Positions 22,086-32,510 of a stretch of 64,000 bases of DNA are shown here, in pieces. The notes beneath the pieces were generated by a model. It saw only the letters and a program-made list of their open reading frames with translations. It was not told the DNA's origin and made no database searches. Each line of letters opens with the position of its first letter. The first letter of the stretch is position 1. The DNA comes from Pararge aegeria (lineage: Eukaryota; Arthropoda; Insecta; Lepidoptera; Nymphalidae). A program made the position numbers and the translations under genes. The stretch is taken from assembly GCF_905163445.1 (NCBI RefSeq), contig NC_053184.1, positions 16,554,001-16,618,000 of the forward strand. Direction: 5' to 3'.

Positions 22086-22221
22086 GTTGGAAAAGAGCAA
22101 CTACTGAGTTTCTTGGCTTCAGAGTTTACCTATCTAACCAGTGGTAGAGTCACTACATACAGACGTACTTAACGTTTCAAAACCGCTATTAGCTTAATTT
22201 GAAATAAATTAATTTTGAATT
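22086..22221 (+). mobile_element. LINE 3' end fragment, with possible LINE sequence upstream
   Basis: 'gaaaagagcaactactgagt' through 'ttgaaataaattaattttga' matches the 4804-4966 family. The frame 21939-22172 may include the C-terminus of the parent LINE protein, but I cannot recognise a motif. Confidence 0.55.
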
Positions 22222-22224
22222 GTG

Positions 22225-22803
22225 TAATTGTATCAATTGAAATATGAAATTCAAAAAAACCTTCCCGTTGCAAAATCGTTTTTGGAAGCATAAAGTTTAG
22301 TAGATATGGTTGGTCTATTAACTTGTACTGTTTAATATTGTAATAATTCTTAACCCTTAAGAAGAAGCCTTGTCCTGACAGACTTTTTTAATTCCACCCA
22401 TAAATGGGCGTTTAACGGGAGAAAAATGTTTTACAAAAGTCTGTAATTTTTCAGGTGTTGTATAAAACTTTTTATTTTTAGCTTAAAAAAACAACAATAA
22501 GTGTTTCACAGAATGAAAGGTTTTATTCATTTATCAAGCAATAATTTGTTTTTTGGATTAAAATAAAGATCTATGTTTTACAGTTTTTGAAAATTCCTCT
22601 AACGAAGGCTGAAAATATGAAAGTAGGTACTATAAGATTTATTAATGCTTTTGTAGTAGGTATAGTAGAGGTAGGGCTACGTAAGTTAGTAATTTGTGAA
22701 AATGGCGTTTTCATGGGGAAATCCAAAATGACAATAAATCGCACACATAATAAATCAAAAGTTAACTCATTTTTTCCATTTACTACGACTGTTTTGAGTT
22801 AGT
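22225..22803. other. No feature recognised
   Basis: AT-rich sequence; the ORF at 22587-22802 has no recognisable domain. Confidence 0.45.
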
Positions 22804-23042
22804 ACTACGACAATACACACATCGCCATCTAGTCCCAAAGTAAGCGTAGCTTGTGTTATGGGTACTAAGATAACTGATGAATAATATACATAAATACTTA
22901 TAATATAGTACTAAGATAACTGATGAATAATATACATAAATACTTATAATCATCACACAAATTTTGTCCAGTTGAGGGAATCGAACCCATGGCCTTGGAC
23001 TCAGAAAGCAGCGTCGCTGCCCACTGCCCCAATCGGTCGTCA
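22804..23042 (-). mobile_element. SINE1 with an internal tandem duplication
   Basis: A full-length reverse SINE1. A block of about 46 nt ('gtactaagataactgatgaa' through 'acttataat') is duplicated head to tail at about 22861-22952, while the segment encoding the 'gtgtctgggtgttt' part has been replaced. Confidence 0.75.
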
Positions 23043-23990
23043 AGTGCAGTGCAGCCTGGACAATTTATCTATCTAGATTTATCCAATTCAAATATTTGAC
23101 GTTTCGAACTATTTTGTCTTTCGACTAAGGTACATTCTGAGCACTGATCTCTATTATAGAATTAGTATATCTCTACTAGATTTTAAGTATATCGAAAAAT
23201 CTGTCAATTTCTCTTACACGGGCAGTTTTGCACCTACTTAAAATCCAAAATGATACTTTTTCTTACCAGTATTTTTGTTAGGCTTGGAATCTACAATAGC
23301 TTAATAACTGTCTTCTATCCCTAGAAATATTGTATACTTATTAAAATGTGCTTATAATTTAATAATGATATCAATAAATATTACCAGGGCAACATAAAAT
23401 CGCTTTCGCTATAAATTTAAACCAGTGCCTTTTAACTAAGACAACACAGGGCGCTGCGGCTTGCTTTAATTAACTACTGACTGAAAACTGGTTACAATAG
23501 ATAGTAGTTATTTCGCGCACCTCCAAATATTGATTAACGAAGCACCTAAGTTAACAATCTTGTTTTATATTTACGAAATCCAATAGCAATGTTAATCTAT
23601 AAAATCGGAAGCTTTATTTATTATTTTTTTCCATTATGAAGCTACATCGTTAAATTAATTGAGGTCTTCAAAGTGTTAGTAAATTAATGACGTCGCAAAA
23701 AGAGCAATATGGCGAACAACCACCAAATGATTACTTTTCTATACGATCTACATTCTGTAGGTATTCATTCTTTTGAGACTACAAACGTAAAAGGCTAACG
23801 AAACCACATCCATATAGCAAGTTACTAAAATAAAATATAGTTCGTGTAACGTGGACAACGTAAAGCATAATAATAATACATTACATTATATTCATGTTGT
23901 ATATAGTGTATTAATATCATAACGTATTGGTTTACTTTATTTAATAATAAGCATTTATTTTTATATTACACACCACCTACCACTGTCCTC
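23043..23990. other. No feature recognised
   Basis: AT-rich sequence with no motif-bearing ORF or repeat match seen. Confidence 0.5.
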
Positions 23991-23994
23991 CGTT

Positions 23995-24115
23995 GTTTGG
24001 AAGAATTCACTCTTTAGCGATAAGACCGCCTTTTCGTACTATATACCAATATTTTACTTCAATGTTGTTATCTTATAATTATTTTAACTCTCTGTGGTGT
24101 ACAATACTAACATGC
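23995..24115 (+). mobile_element. CR1-like LINE 3'-UTR fragment
   Basis: 'ctctttagcgataagaccgc' 'cttttcgtac' belongs to the recurrent LINE 3' end. The tail with AATAAAG is decayed. Confidence 0.45.
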
Positions 24116-25129
24116 GTACATAAATACATTTTATAGTCTTAATTATATTGTATTATGTGTCGCAATCAAGTAAGTATTTCTATGACTAAAAATATAACAT
24201 CTAGGTATTCTAGATGTGCCCACGAGTTCGCCCGCGTATATTTAAATGGTGTAGAAATACTTAAATTTACTGGAACAAAAAGTATTGTGTTTCAATCTTT
24301 AGAAGACAAGCTATTTTTATTTCTGTTTTCATTAGAATCAATGTATTGTCTAAATCTACAATTTAGCAAACCAAAAGAGCCAGCAAACATACAAACGGGC
24401 ACCCTCGTTTACTTTAATAGAAATGGACACAAGCGAAACCTTCGACACGCTAGAACTATCTTATTTTTATTTTAAAGATCTTAATTTTTTTTAACGAAAA
24501 AAATTGTTTTGAGTCCTTATTGTCGTGTAAGTCAAATTTGGTAATCAAATGATTACCTAGTTGGAATAAACAGCACGTAAAAAATATCATAATCCAAATT
24601 TAACTTTAAGAATTCATCTTTCCAGATAATAAAATTCATTTCATTAAATTTATTCTGTGTCCTTTAGTTTTTTCGACGCCTTCTCGAGTTAACATTATTA
24701 TGATTTATGCATTAATGTTGCTCGCCTTTTTTATACTTGCGACATTTCTTCAGTATTCATCATATTTTTTAGGGGTTATAAAATTTCAATTCACTATTTT
24801 TTGGCAACTTCATTAGCATAACAACTTTATGTCTACCTTAGTATTTGAATATTATAATGGTAGAGTGGAGTTAAGTGCTATTTAGGTACGGGTCCTTTTA
24901 AATTGGTTCGCCTCGTGGATCAGTAACGGTTATTGGCAGGTTATTCTAGTCGTAAGTAACACATAGTCTAGGGTTTCATTCCAGGATTGGATCAAATATT
25001 ACATCGATGCCACTTGTTACTCAAGTTGGTAGCTGCAGTGGGTAGCGAGATTCAGTTTTGCGAAAAACTACATGTGTTAAGAAATTATATCAGAGTACCT
25101 AGTTTTAGTTTTCATCATCAGCTTAAACC
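24116..25129. other. No supported gene; one 106-codon ORF
   Basis: The plus-strand ORF 24155-24475 has no recognisable motif, no flanking splice sites I trust and AT-driven composition. I do not call it a gene. The rest is AT-rich. Confidence 0.4.
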
Positions 25130-25345
25130 ACTCTAGTGCTTGACTACTGGCCTTTCCCTAGTTGAGGGTTTTGCCCATAATCACCACACTGGTTAGACAG
25201 CCTGGGGCTCGCACTAAATGATAGTAGTAACGCAGAGGATGCTGCTGCCCATATTCCGTTCTATTCCCTTAGTCACCTCGTACGACACCCGCGGAAGAGG
25301 AGAAGTAGTGACAACTGCATTCTGATCTGCTGTCTCCACATAGCA
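25130..25345 (-). mobile_element. Interspersed repeat family E (LINE-like), reverse copy
   Basis: 'cacctcgtacgacacccgcg' and 'gcagaggatgctgctgccca' match, in reverse, the block at 53945-54110 ('cgtcgtacgaggcgactaag' and 'ggcagcagagccctctgtgc'). Probably a piece of a LINE; I cannot assign the clade. Confidence 0.5.
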
Positions 25346-25374
25346 CCCCTACACAGTATTTCTATTTATTTCGT

Positions 25375-25515
25375 GAGGCGTTGAATGAATGAATACACTT
25401 TTATTGTGCACCACATAAACATAAAGAAAAATTAAAAATACTAATCTAACGAAAAGTATACAATTTGGCGGCCTTATCGCCACATAGCGATCTCTTCCAG
25501 GCAACCAATGGCGCA
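25375..25515 (-). mobile_element. CR1-like LINE 3'-UTR fragment
   Basis: This closely matches 7355-7495 in the same orientation, including the GAATGAATGAAT tail. It lies about 140 nt beyond the likely polyadenylation site of the minus-strand gene. Confidence 0.65.
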
Positions 25516-25654
25516 AACACAGCTCAAGAAAAGAGTTAGGTGGTGCATATAAATAAACATATCGCTGCTTTAATTTGATAACGACAGATCTCAAAAATGT
25601 ACTTTTTTCAGGAGAGCAGTTTAAATAAAACAAAAAATTGACTTATTTATATCT

Positions 25655-25660
25655 TTTATT
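25655..25660 (-). terminator. Likely polyadenylation signal AATAAA
   Basis: On the minus strand AATAAA lies about 130 nt after the stop codon at 25788. It is a plausible 3' end for the 27.6-25.65 kb gene. Confidence 0.5.
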
Positions 25661-27109
25661 TTAATAATGGGAATCCTTTGAAATTAGCAAAAATCAACGT
25701 ATAATCTAAGAAATGTTCTTATATTATTGACCTACTTAACTCTTTCAGTACAAAAATAACACATAAACTTGTAAAAAATAGCGTGCTTCAGACATACGTC
25801 AAACAGTTTAAAATTGAATTATTATCAACATTGGCATAAACCATAGAATGACCTTTAACTTGACAACATCCTTTCGTGAACAATGACACTATTCCTTTTA
25901 AACTGTCCTTTTCTACTGTCAAATAAAAAGCATTATTATTCCCGCGGTTACTGTTATGAACTTTGTAAGAATATCTTGGTTTAATAGTTGAAGTATGTCT
26001 CAATATGTACTCTCTTTGTCTTTGCAGGTCGCCTAGGCTCCAATAAGTATCAAAAATCTCTTTTCGCTGGGTTTCTGATATTTTATTTGTACATTTTTGT
26101 TTGCACTTCTCACCACATGGAGTCTTCATTGATTTTTCTGGCACAATTTTACCACATTTTGATGTGTATTCCTGTCCTCTATTTCTCAATGTCTTTGCTT
26201 GTACGCATAATCATTTTTCTGGATTTAGCTTACGTTTTCGGGTTAATTTTATTGTATTTGATGATGGTGAAAGGACTGCAGAATTATCAGGATCAGTAGT
26301 GTCTAATATAGTTCTGGAATTTGCCTCTGAATTGAAGCTTGTTTCAGGATTCTGGTTAGAAGCTGCAATCTCATTTGAGAGACAGACTGATATGTTATTT
26401 TCTACCACTGGATCTGATATGATAACGCCTGCTACGTCACGACTTTCTGATTCGGAATCCGATGAGCTGCTTGAATCAGAAGAAGAAGAACTGCTGGAAT
26501 CTGAAGAACTGGCACTGGATGAGATTCTTGAGCTAGACCTTTGTTGAGAGCTGTTTAAATTTGTAATTGCTAAATCAGACTGATTCTGTTCAATATTGCT
26601 GTTAATTTCGATAGCTGTTGAGGAGGTTGGGGCAGCAAGACCAGTTTTATCACGATCAGATTGCCTGTTTAATTTATTATCCGCTGTTTGAAGAGTGGTT
26701 TCGGAAACATAGTCTCTTTTGTTCTGTAACGGCAGCAAAGGCTTACGAATATCAAAAGTAAACTTTTTATTTGGTACCTTTTTGGTTTTAGAATATCTTT
26801 TCTGTCGTTGTGTTGAAAAAGTTTTATTAATGTTAGTTTCATAACTATCCGAATCACTTAATATTATATTATTTTCGTAGTCAGGATCCTTGACACTATC
26901 GTCTGAACAAAAATCTTGTTCTTCTATAGGAAATTTGTTAAATACCTTCTTGTTTTCAACCAGCAAAGGTGATAATGCATTCCTTTCTTCGTATTTTTCA
27001 GGACCATAATCAGATACCGAAATTGGCAATAATTCTTCTGAACTGATATTATTTGTGTTTTTCTCCATGTTCATGTTTTTAAACATCTGAAGAGTACGTC
27101 TATTATTCA

Positions 27110-27510
27110 CTGCGAAAGAATAAAATAATAAGATTAGATCATAATATTGTAAGGTATTATTTTCAATCCATAATTTTTTGCTCCCACACCATGCTTCATC
27201 ATCATCATCATCATATTATCAGTCGCAGGACATCCACTGCTGAACATAGGAACACATCCCCTAACACCATACTTATAATTAATGTCACATTAAAAAATAT
27301 TATTTTATTGCAATTATCTTGAATAATGGCGCATGTTCAAAAATCATTCAACAATAGCACAATAAAGTGACATATTTGGCAAAGAACAATCGTAAAACTT
27401 ATGACCTTAAAAACGAAACAGACATATTTCGCATTAGGTCCCTAAATTAATAAAAATAATAATTGAATATAAACTTATTTTGAAATACGCAATTAAGTTT
27501 ATGTACTTAC
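27110..27510 (-). other. Intron of the minus-strand gene
   Basis: 401 nt bounded by GTAAGT (27510-27505) and a pyrimidine-rich tract ending CAG (27110). It contains the RTE-type LINE tail at 27193-27265. The splice is inferred from sequence only, but it turns an in-frame GTG at 27110 into an ATG, which supports it. Confidence 0.6.
27193..27265 (-). mobile_element. RTE-type LINE 3' tail in the intron
   Basis: On the minus strand 'atgttcagcagtggatgtcc' is followed by several ATG/TGA units. This is the usual end of lepidopteran RTE elements (QQWT... stop, then a trinucleotide tail). Only about 70 nt remain. Confidence 0.5.
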
Positions 27511-27511
27511 T

Positions 27512-27800
27512 TGTTTTGATAATGTCACAACACCAAATACCACGTTCTTTAAGTGAAACAAAACACAACTATCACATCAAAACTTTTTGAATATGGTCAC
27601 AACACGTAAAATTACTTTATCTAAGAAAATATTCTAAAAATAACAACGAACTATTTCGTTTTGTGCCTATATCGTAGAGAAAATGCGAGCGTCACCTTGC
27701 GAGAATTCTAAGCAACTGGCGTTGTGTCGATGTACCAACAAAATGGCGGTCAATTTCGACCAATCAGATAACGTCATTCAGTCACGCCACCTAGCCAAAT
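27512..27800 (-). promoter_or_regulatory. Likely promoter and non-coding first exon of the minus-strand gene
   Basis: Read on the minus strand, the stretch before exon 1 is less AT-rich. It contains GACGTTATC (CRE-like half site), GATTGGTC (inverted CCAAT box), CCGCCATTTTG (YY1/Pho-like site) and CGCCAGTTGC, a possible initiator, near 27720. Transcription probably starts about 27.65-27.72 kb, giving a first exon with no coding sequence except the A of the start codon. Confidence 0.45.
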
Positions 27801-27939
27801 ATATACATAGGAATATGAGTTTTATTCACAAGATGCTTAAGGTTAGTTTGGGTAGAATGGTAACATTACAAAAATAATGACACATTTAGTAATGTGCCAC
27901 TGTCAAATTAAAGCAGCGATATATATTTTCATATATATA

Positions 27940-28306
27940 CTAGCTATTGCCCGCGACTTCTTCTGCGTTTGATTTTGTTTTTTAATGTGGCATTATATTT
28001 TGATGTAATCTAAAAAAAAAAAGTATCAGTAATATATCAGTAATAAGTATCAGTATCAGTATCGCTATGCCTTAAATGAGGGGTTTGCTGCTGTCCACTG
28101 AGGAGTTCTGTCCTCTATCTCCAACCACAGTTTGGGCAAAATTAAACACATATTATAACCTCTATGGTACAAAAATAATTATTTAAATCGGTTATAATTT
28201 GTCGGAGTTCGGAGGATCGGTTTAGTAGTTTTTGCGTGAAAGCGTAACAAACAAACTTACATTCACATTTATAATATTAAGTTAAGTTAAGTTATTAGTA
28301 GGGATG
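27940..28306 (-). mobile_element. Helitron, Lep1-like
   Basis: It begins on the plus strand with CTAGCTATTGCCCGCGACTT and ends TTAGTAGGGA, that is the CTAG 3' end and TC 5' end in reverse. Relative to 12-450 it has an internal deletion and a short GTTAA repeat near the 5' end. Confidence 0.75.
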
Positions 28307-29172
28307 TATATAGTTATAATAGTAATAATAATTACGTGTTAATACCTAGTATTATTTACATAGCATACCATACCTAGGACATAGGTGACTTCTACAACGC
28401 ACGGTCTTACGCTACGTGAGTTCAGCAGCTTTTTACGAAAATATTTTTGTGGTCAGGTTACCATTAATATAAAAAGCTAGGTTTTTTGAATAGAAACGCC
28501 GTTCCAGCTACTTGGTACCCCATCGCCCGAGTACCTAGAGAATATCTTATAACGAAGGTACTTTTATCTGTGTTACTTGATTTTATAAAGCGAAGTCACA
28601 AAGAACCAGCAGAGCGTCAACGGGACACAACGTAACAACTCTTCGAAGCATATTTATTAGCCCCTTTTAACTCTTGTCTAAGGTTTATTAAGAAGTTTCA
28701 AAATTTAATATCTTGTAAACTATTAATAGCTGTAGCCTTACGCCCCGTTGATTTGGAAGTTTTCATATTCCAGGAAATAAATACTCATTATATTTCAAGT
28801 AACGGATTCAGTAACGCAGTCGTTGTTTATTGATCAATTACTATCAATAGTCGTAAGATAAGAGCAAAACGGGTTATATATATTGTTGGTCGGGCCGAAT
28901 AAGTGCTAAGCTGTTTTATCAACATGCGCTGACTAAATAATGCGTCATACGTAAATAATAATAATTGATTTTTAGTAGATCTGAAAAAAGTGGAGTCTTA
29001 TACTGAGCCTCAACAATGCATTTTATATCGAAAAAATAAATGATAATTTATTTCTTATTAGGCACAGAATTAGTATTTACATAAACTAGTTACTTTAGTA
29101 AATCAAAGTAATCTTAAGAAGATAAATTTTACCCTTTATATAGCATGTTATTTGGACCTACAGTATAAGAGT
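28307..29172. other. No feature recognised
   Basis: AT-rich sequence with no supported ORF or repeat. Confidence 0.5.
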
Positions 29173-29431
29173 TTGACGGCCGATTAGCGCAGTTTGCAGC
29201 GATCCTGCTTTCTGAGCCCAAGGCCGTGGGATCGATTCCCACTACTGAAAAATGTTTGTGTGGTGAGCATGAATGTTTTTCAGTGTCTGGGTGTTTATAT
29301 GTATATTCTAAGTATTTATGTATATTATTTAAAAAAAAATCATCAGTAATCTAAGTAGCCATAACACAAGCTATGCTTAGATTGGGGCTAGATGGCGATG
29401 TGTGTATTGTTGTAATATATTTATTTATTTA
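29173..29431 (+). mobile_element. SINE1, full length (TTTGCAG head subtype)
   Basis: The head GATTAGCGCAGTTTGCAGCG differs at the A-box edge from the GGGCAG subtype. B-box region GTGGGATCGATTCCCACTAC; 3' end TTGTAATATATTTATTTATT. Confidence 0.85.
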
Positions 29432-29841
29432 AGAGATAATGCAAATTAAAAGTTATGCACAAGCCCACCTTTCCACAAGGGGAGTTAACGTCTATAAGTA
29501 AATCAGATACCTGAACTGTTTATATTACGCTTTAAAATAGATTTCACAAAACCGCCTAAGTAAGCCATTTTCAGAAGACCCATTCGTTTCCAGGGAATTT
29601 ATCACATTAACATAAAAATATGCTCCGTGGATTTTGAGTCTTCATTTAAGACCCTACCCTGGGTTATTTGTATTGCGTATTTTGCATTATTCTGCCATAG
29701 CAGTCCTTAATGCTCCATATTGGGCATCTTAGTTGTTCACCAATAAGTACACCTACATTCATGGCGCTTCTTAATGTTATTATCATCCAGCCAAATAATA
29801 TGTAAGTTTGGTTTTTGTATGTTTATTGTAGCATCTGTATT

Positions 29842-30025
29842 TATTTAAGAGCACTAACAACATGCATATTACACGTTTTTTAAACATAGCACACACACAA
29901 ACACATGGACAGATATGCACGTCAATGACAAGTGCACATAGCATTGACAAAGCGTCATATAAACTTAATTTGCAAAAAAATTAACACAAAATTTTACTCA
30001 CCGATAAGTGTTCGGTGAGTTTTTT
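29842..30025 (+). repeat. Interspersed repeat family C, copy 2, with 3' stem-loop
   Basis: Same orientation as 2032-2218. The 3' hairpin is CTCACCG ... CGGTGAG (29998-30021) followed by a run of seven T. Compensated differences in the loop suggest the stem has been kept. Confidence 0.65.
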
Positions 30026-30465
30026 TGTATCTGTATCATATCTATACATTTAATTATTTATTTCTTACAATCATAAGTAGATATACATAGGTGACTTGAT
30101 GTCCTGAAACTCCATTGAGTTTGTATGGACATTGTACAATCCTCTAATGTTAAACATAATTTTAAAATTTAAGCGGGTAGGTGAACAAATACTCCGCCAG
30201 CAGGTCGAGATACCGCATCATATAATGCAATCCCACCGCCAGCTGACAAGCGGCGCATAAGCATATACAGGTTGCTCCCAGAATGCATATATGTATGTTA
30301 TAGTATACGTAATTTTATATGTTTTTGCATACATAACTTACTTGCACACCAACCACCAATTTTTCGTAAATGTTGTTTCCTTCCTCTTAATAGAAGGGAC
30401 GAAGTTTAATGCCAAAGAGTTAAACAGGACAATGGGAGAACCATTATTCTAAAAATAGTACCACG
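30026..30465. other. No clear feature; possible decayed LINE
   Basis: 'gcaatcccaccgccagctga' near 30228 is LINE-like, but too short to assign. Confidence 0.35.
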
Positions 30466-30469
30466 AGGC

Positions 30470-30600
30470 GTTGAAACACTGGTTGAGAGAAAACACTCGA
30501 CAAACACTATCAGTGATAAGACCGCTATTACACCCTAATTTAGATTATAAGTTGTTTTGTTTTTTGTTTAGTTTTGGTGTAATAAAGAATTAAAAATATA
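30470..30600 (+). mobile_element. CR1-like LINE 3'-UTR fragment
   Basis: 'cagtgataagaccgctatta' and a TTGGTGTAATAAAGAATTAA end match the recurrent LINE 3' end. Confidence 0.45.
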
Positions 30601-31138
30601 AGTTGCCGATGGGTTTTCCAAAACGTATTTTTGAAGTTGTACTCGTACTTTTGGCGCGTTACGGAAAAAAACAATTTTTACGATGCGCGCGCACAACGTC
30701 ACACCGACAAAAACCGACAACCTCAAGTCAACTATAGTAGCTATAGTCAACATTTGAGTTTTTCAAAAAATTATTTGACTGTGTATACTTACAATTGTCA
30801 AAGTCTGTGGGCTCATTCCGGTGATTTAATTGATGCAATAGTACAAAAGTCTTAATTTTTAATGTTGAGTGAAACTTGGAGGTCCGATAATAATATAACT
30901 AGATAAGGCGTTATAATAAATCTTTCAATGTATTAAATACATTTTTTCTATTGTCAATACAGTTTTCTCAACAAACGTAGAATAAATTACGTTTAAAAGA
31001 TTTTTATCATGTTACTCCAAAGAAGTATAACTTCTAACGCGTGTAGGTACGTAATAAGGTAAAGACACGTTTTTTATTAAAATCAGGTACAGCAGTTCCT
31101 TACATCCTTCAAAGTAACTTAAACGAATCAAATAAAAA
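30601..31138. other. No supported gene
   Basis: The plus-strand ORF 30631-30855 has no recognised motif. 31015-31045 holds a small palindrome 'gaagtataacttc'. Confidence 0.4.
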
Positions 31139-31335
31139 CGAAGTATCCAATATCCAGATTTGTTGTAGTTAACAATAAAACCCATCTTAGCCGTAAAATT
31201 TACTACTCTCCCGAAATCTCCGTGAAATAGCTTATATTGCATATCCCGTTCATCATGTTTATCGCCCCGGTAGATACATCCTATTTTATGTCCCCACTAT
31301 AATAAAATTGACAACTGTCTGATTACATAGTATAC
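31139..31335 (+). repeat. Interspersed repeat family D, copy 1
   Basis: This matches 37733-37920 in the same orientation, sharing 'ccagatttgttgtag', 'caataaaaccc', 'ctccgtgaaatagctt', 'gcatatc' and 'catgtttatcgc'. No ends are defined. The minus-strand ORF at 31012-31242 is within it and not recognised. Confidence 0.6.
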
Positions 31336-31448
31336 CCCTTTACTTAAAAACATTGTATAGCGGTTTTATATCTTACAAATATTTATTTCTACCTTTTTGA
31401 TTTAACAAATTTGATTTATTTTCAACATAACCTATATATATATATATA

Positions 31449-31740
31449 CTAGCTGTTGCCCGCGACTTCGTCTGCGTTAGATTTTGTTTTTAAAGTATTC
31501 AGTATCGCTAAGCCTTAAATGAGTATAGTAGTATATATATATATAACATGTGACTGTCAATTAATTATAGACAAATAATTTGCAATAAAATTAAATTGCG
31601 ACTATAATTAAAGATCTAAGCTATCCTATCTCTTAAGTTGGACCAGACTGCTCATGGTGTGCCAATTTAATTTAAAATCGGTTAAGTAGTTTAGGAGTCC
31701 ATCGCGGACAAACATCGTGACAGGAGATTTATATATATTA
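31449..31740 (-). mobile_element. Helitron subfamily 2
   Basis: CTAGCTGTTGCCCGCGACTT marks the 3' end in reverse. The distal part ('catcgtgacaggagatttat') is a different 5' end shared with 54572-54770. It carries about 85 nt of extra sequence including Lep1-like 'gtatcgctaagccttaaatg'. Confidence 0.7.
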
Positions 31741-32271
31741 AGATATATATATAAATCGCTCTTAGATATATACTCGTATATGAGAATGAAGATATGAATG
31801 AGAAAGTAAAGATACTGAGCATGACATGACGTCTTGATTTTTTTCTAGTTTATTGCTCATGCCGTATAAACACTAAATAAAGACATTATATTCCGAACAA
31901 TGCATAATATTTTTTGCATAAATACTGTCAAAGCGTTTAACGAACAAAACTCGTTAATCTAGCGCTTTGCATAAATCAACTTTATCATATTTATTGCCAA
32001 ACTTTGCAATCCTAAAACCATTAAATGGTTTCAAAAAGCCGCATTAATGTATTACAACAATACTAAAATTAGCGCGGTGGCTATTTTACGTTTAATTTTA
32101 TATTAATGCAATCGTGTTTTAGTTACTCGGAGTTTGAAGTCCTGAGTTTGATTCCTGGGGCCTGCTTGCCTTTTAATGTGAGTAATTTAAAAATGATTGT
32201 ATAGGTAAACATAAACTTACTTTGACGTTCAAGGCTGTGGGTTCGAAAGTGAAGTCGAGCTCATACCCAAT

Positions 32272-32510
32272 GCGTTTTTTTTTATATTAATAGCGGGCAA
32301 ACGAGCAAGTGGGTCACCTGATGTTAAGTGAACACCGTCGCCCATAAACTGCTGCAGCACCAGAGGAGCCTCCGATGCGTTGCCGGCTTTTAAGAAATTT
32401 GTTTATTGAATAACCCTAGATTGTTTTTGCGTAAACACATCAGAAGGGAGATTGTTCCATAATTTGCAAGTGCGTGGTAGAAATGATCGATTATCACCTC
32501 TTTAGTATAA
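32272..32510 (-). mobile_element. LINE 3' end (RT C-terminus and 3' UTR)
   Basis: On the minus strand a short frame reads FLPRTCKLWNNLPSDVFT, typical of LINE polyprotein C-termini. The 3' UTR follows with 'ggtgacccacttgctcgttt' and an A-rich end. Upstream coding sequence is absent. Confidence 0.65.

Larger units (their letters stand above)
25788..27511 (-). pseudogene. Unnamed arthropod nuclear-type protein gene, frame broken by one TGA
   Basis: A two-exon gene. Exon 2 begins at 27109 after a good acceptor (TTCTTTCGCAG, with a CTAAT branch-like site about 30 nt upstream). Exon 1 ends at 27511 before a consensus donor (AACAA|GTAAGT). Joining them makes ATG from A (27511) plus TG (27109-27108), then 298 more residues to a TGA at 26211-26213. 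The first part has acidic SEELLPISVSDYGPEKYEE and SDDSVKDPDYE blocks, a serine tract (about residues 190-228, SSSDSSSS-type) and ends TRKRKLNPEK. After the TGA the same frame runs 140 codons to 25788: TLRNRGQEYTSKCGKIVPEK, PCGEKCKQKC, then IFDTYWSLGDLQRQREYI and NNNAFYLTVE. From memory, related arthropod proteins have NPEKW at the TGA position and continue further. Function unknown. It may be a new pseudogene, a polymorphism or a sequencing error. Confidence 0.65.

Noticed and set aside
24155..24475. 106-codon plus-strand ORF
   Set aside because: No recognisable motif, no supporting splice or promoter signals, and AT-rich composition allows such ORFs by chance.
26211..26213. TGA as a selenocysteine codon
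   Set aside because: No SECIS-like element was sought computationally, remembered homologues have tryptophan there, and a TGG to TGA change is simpler.
26101..26547. 148-codon plus-strand ORF rich in Ser/Glu/Leu
   Set aside because: Antisense shadow of the serine-rich part of the minus-strand gene.
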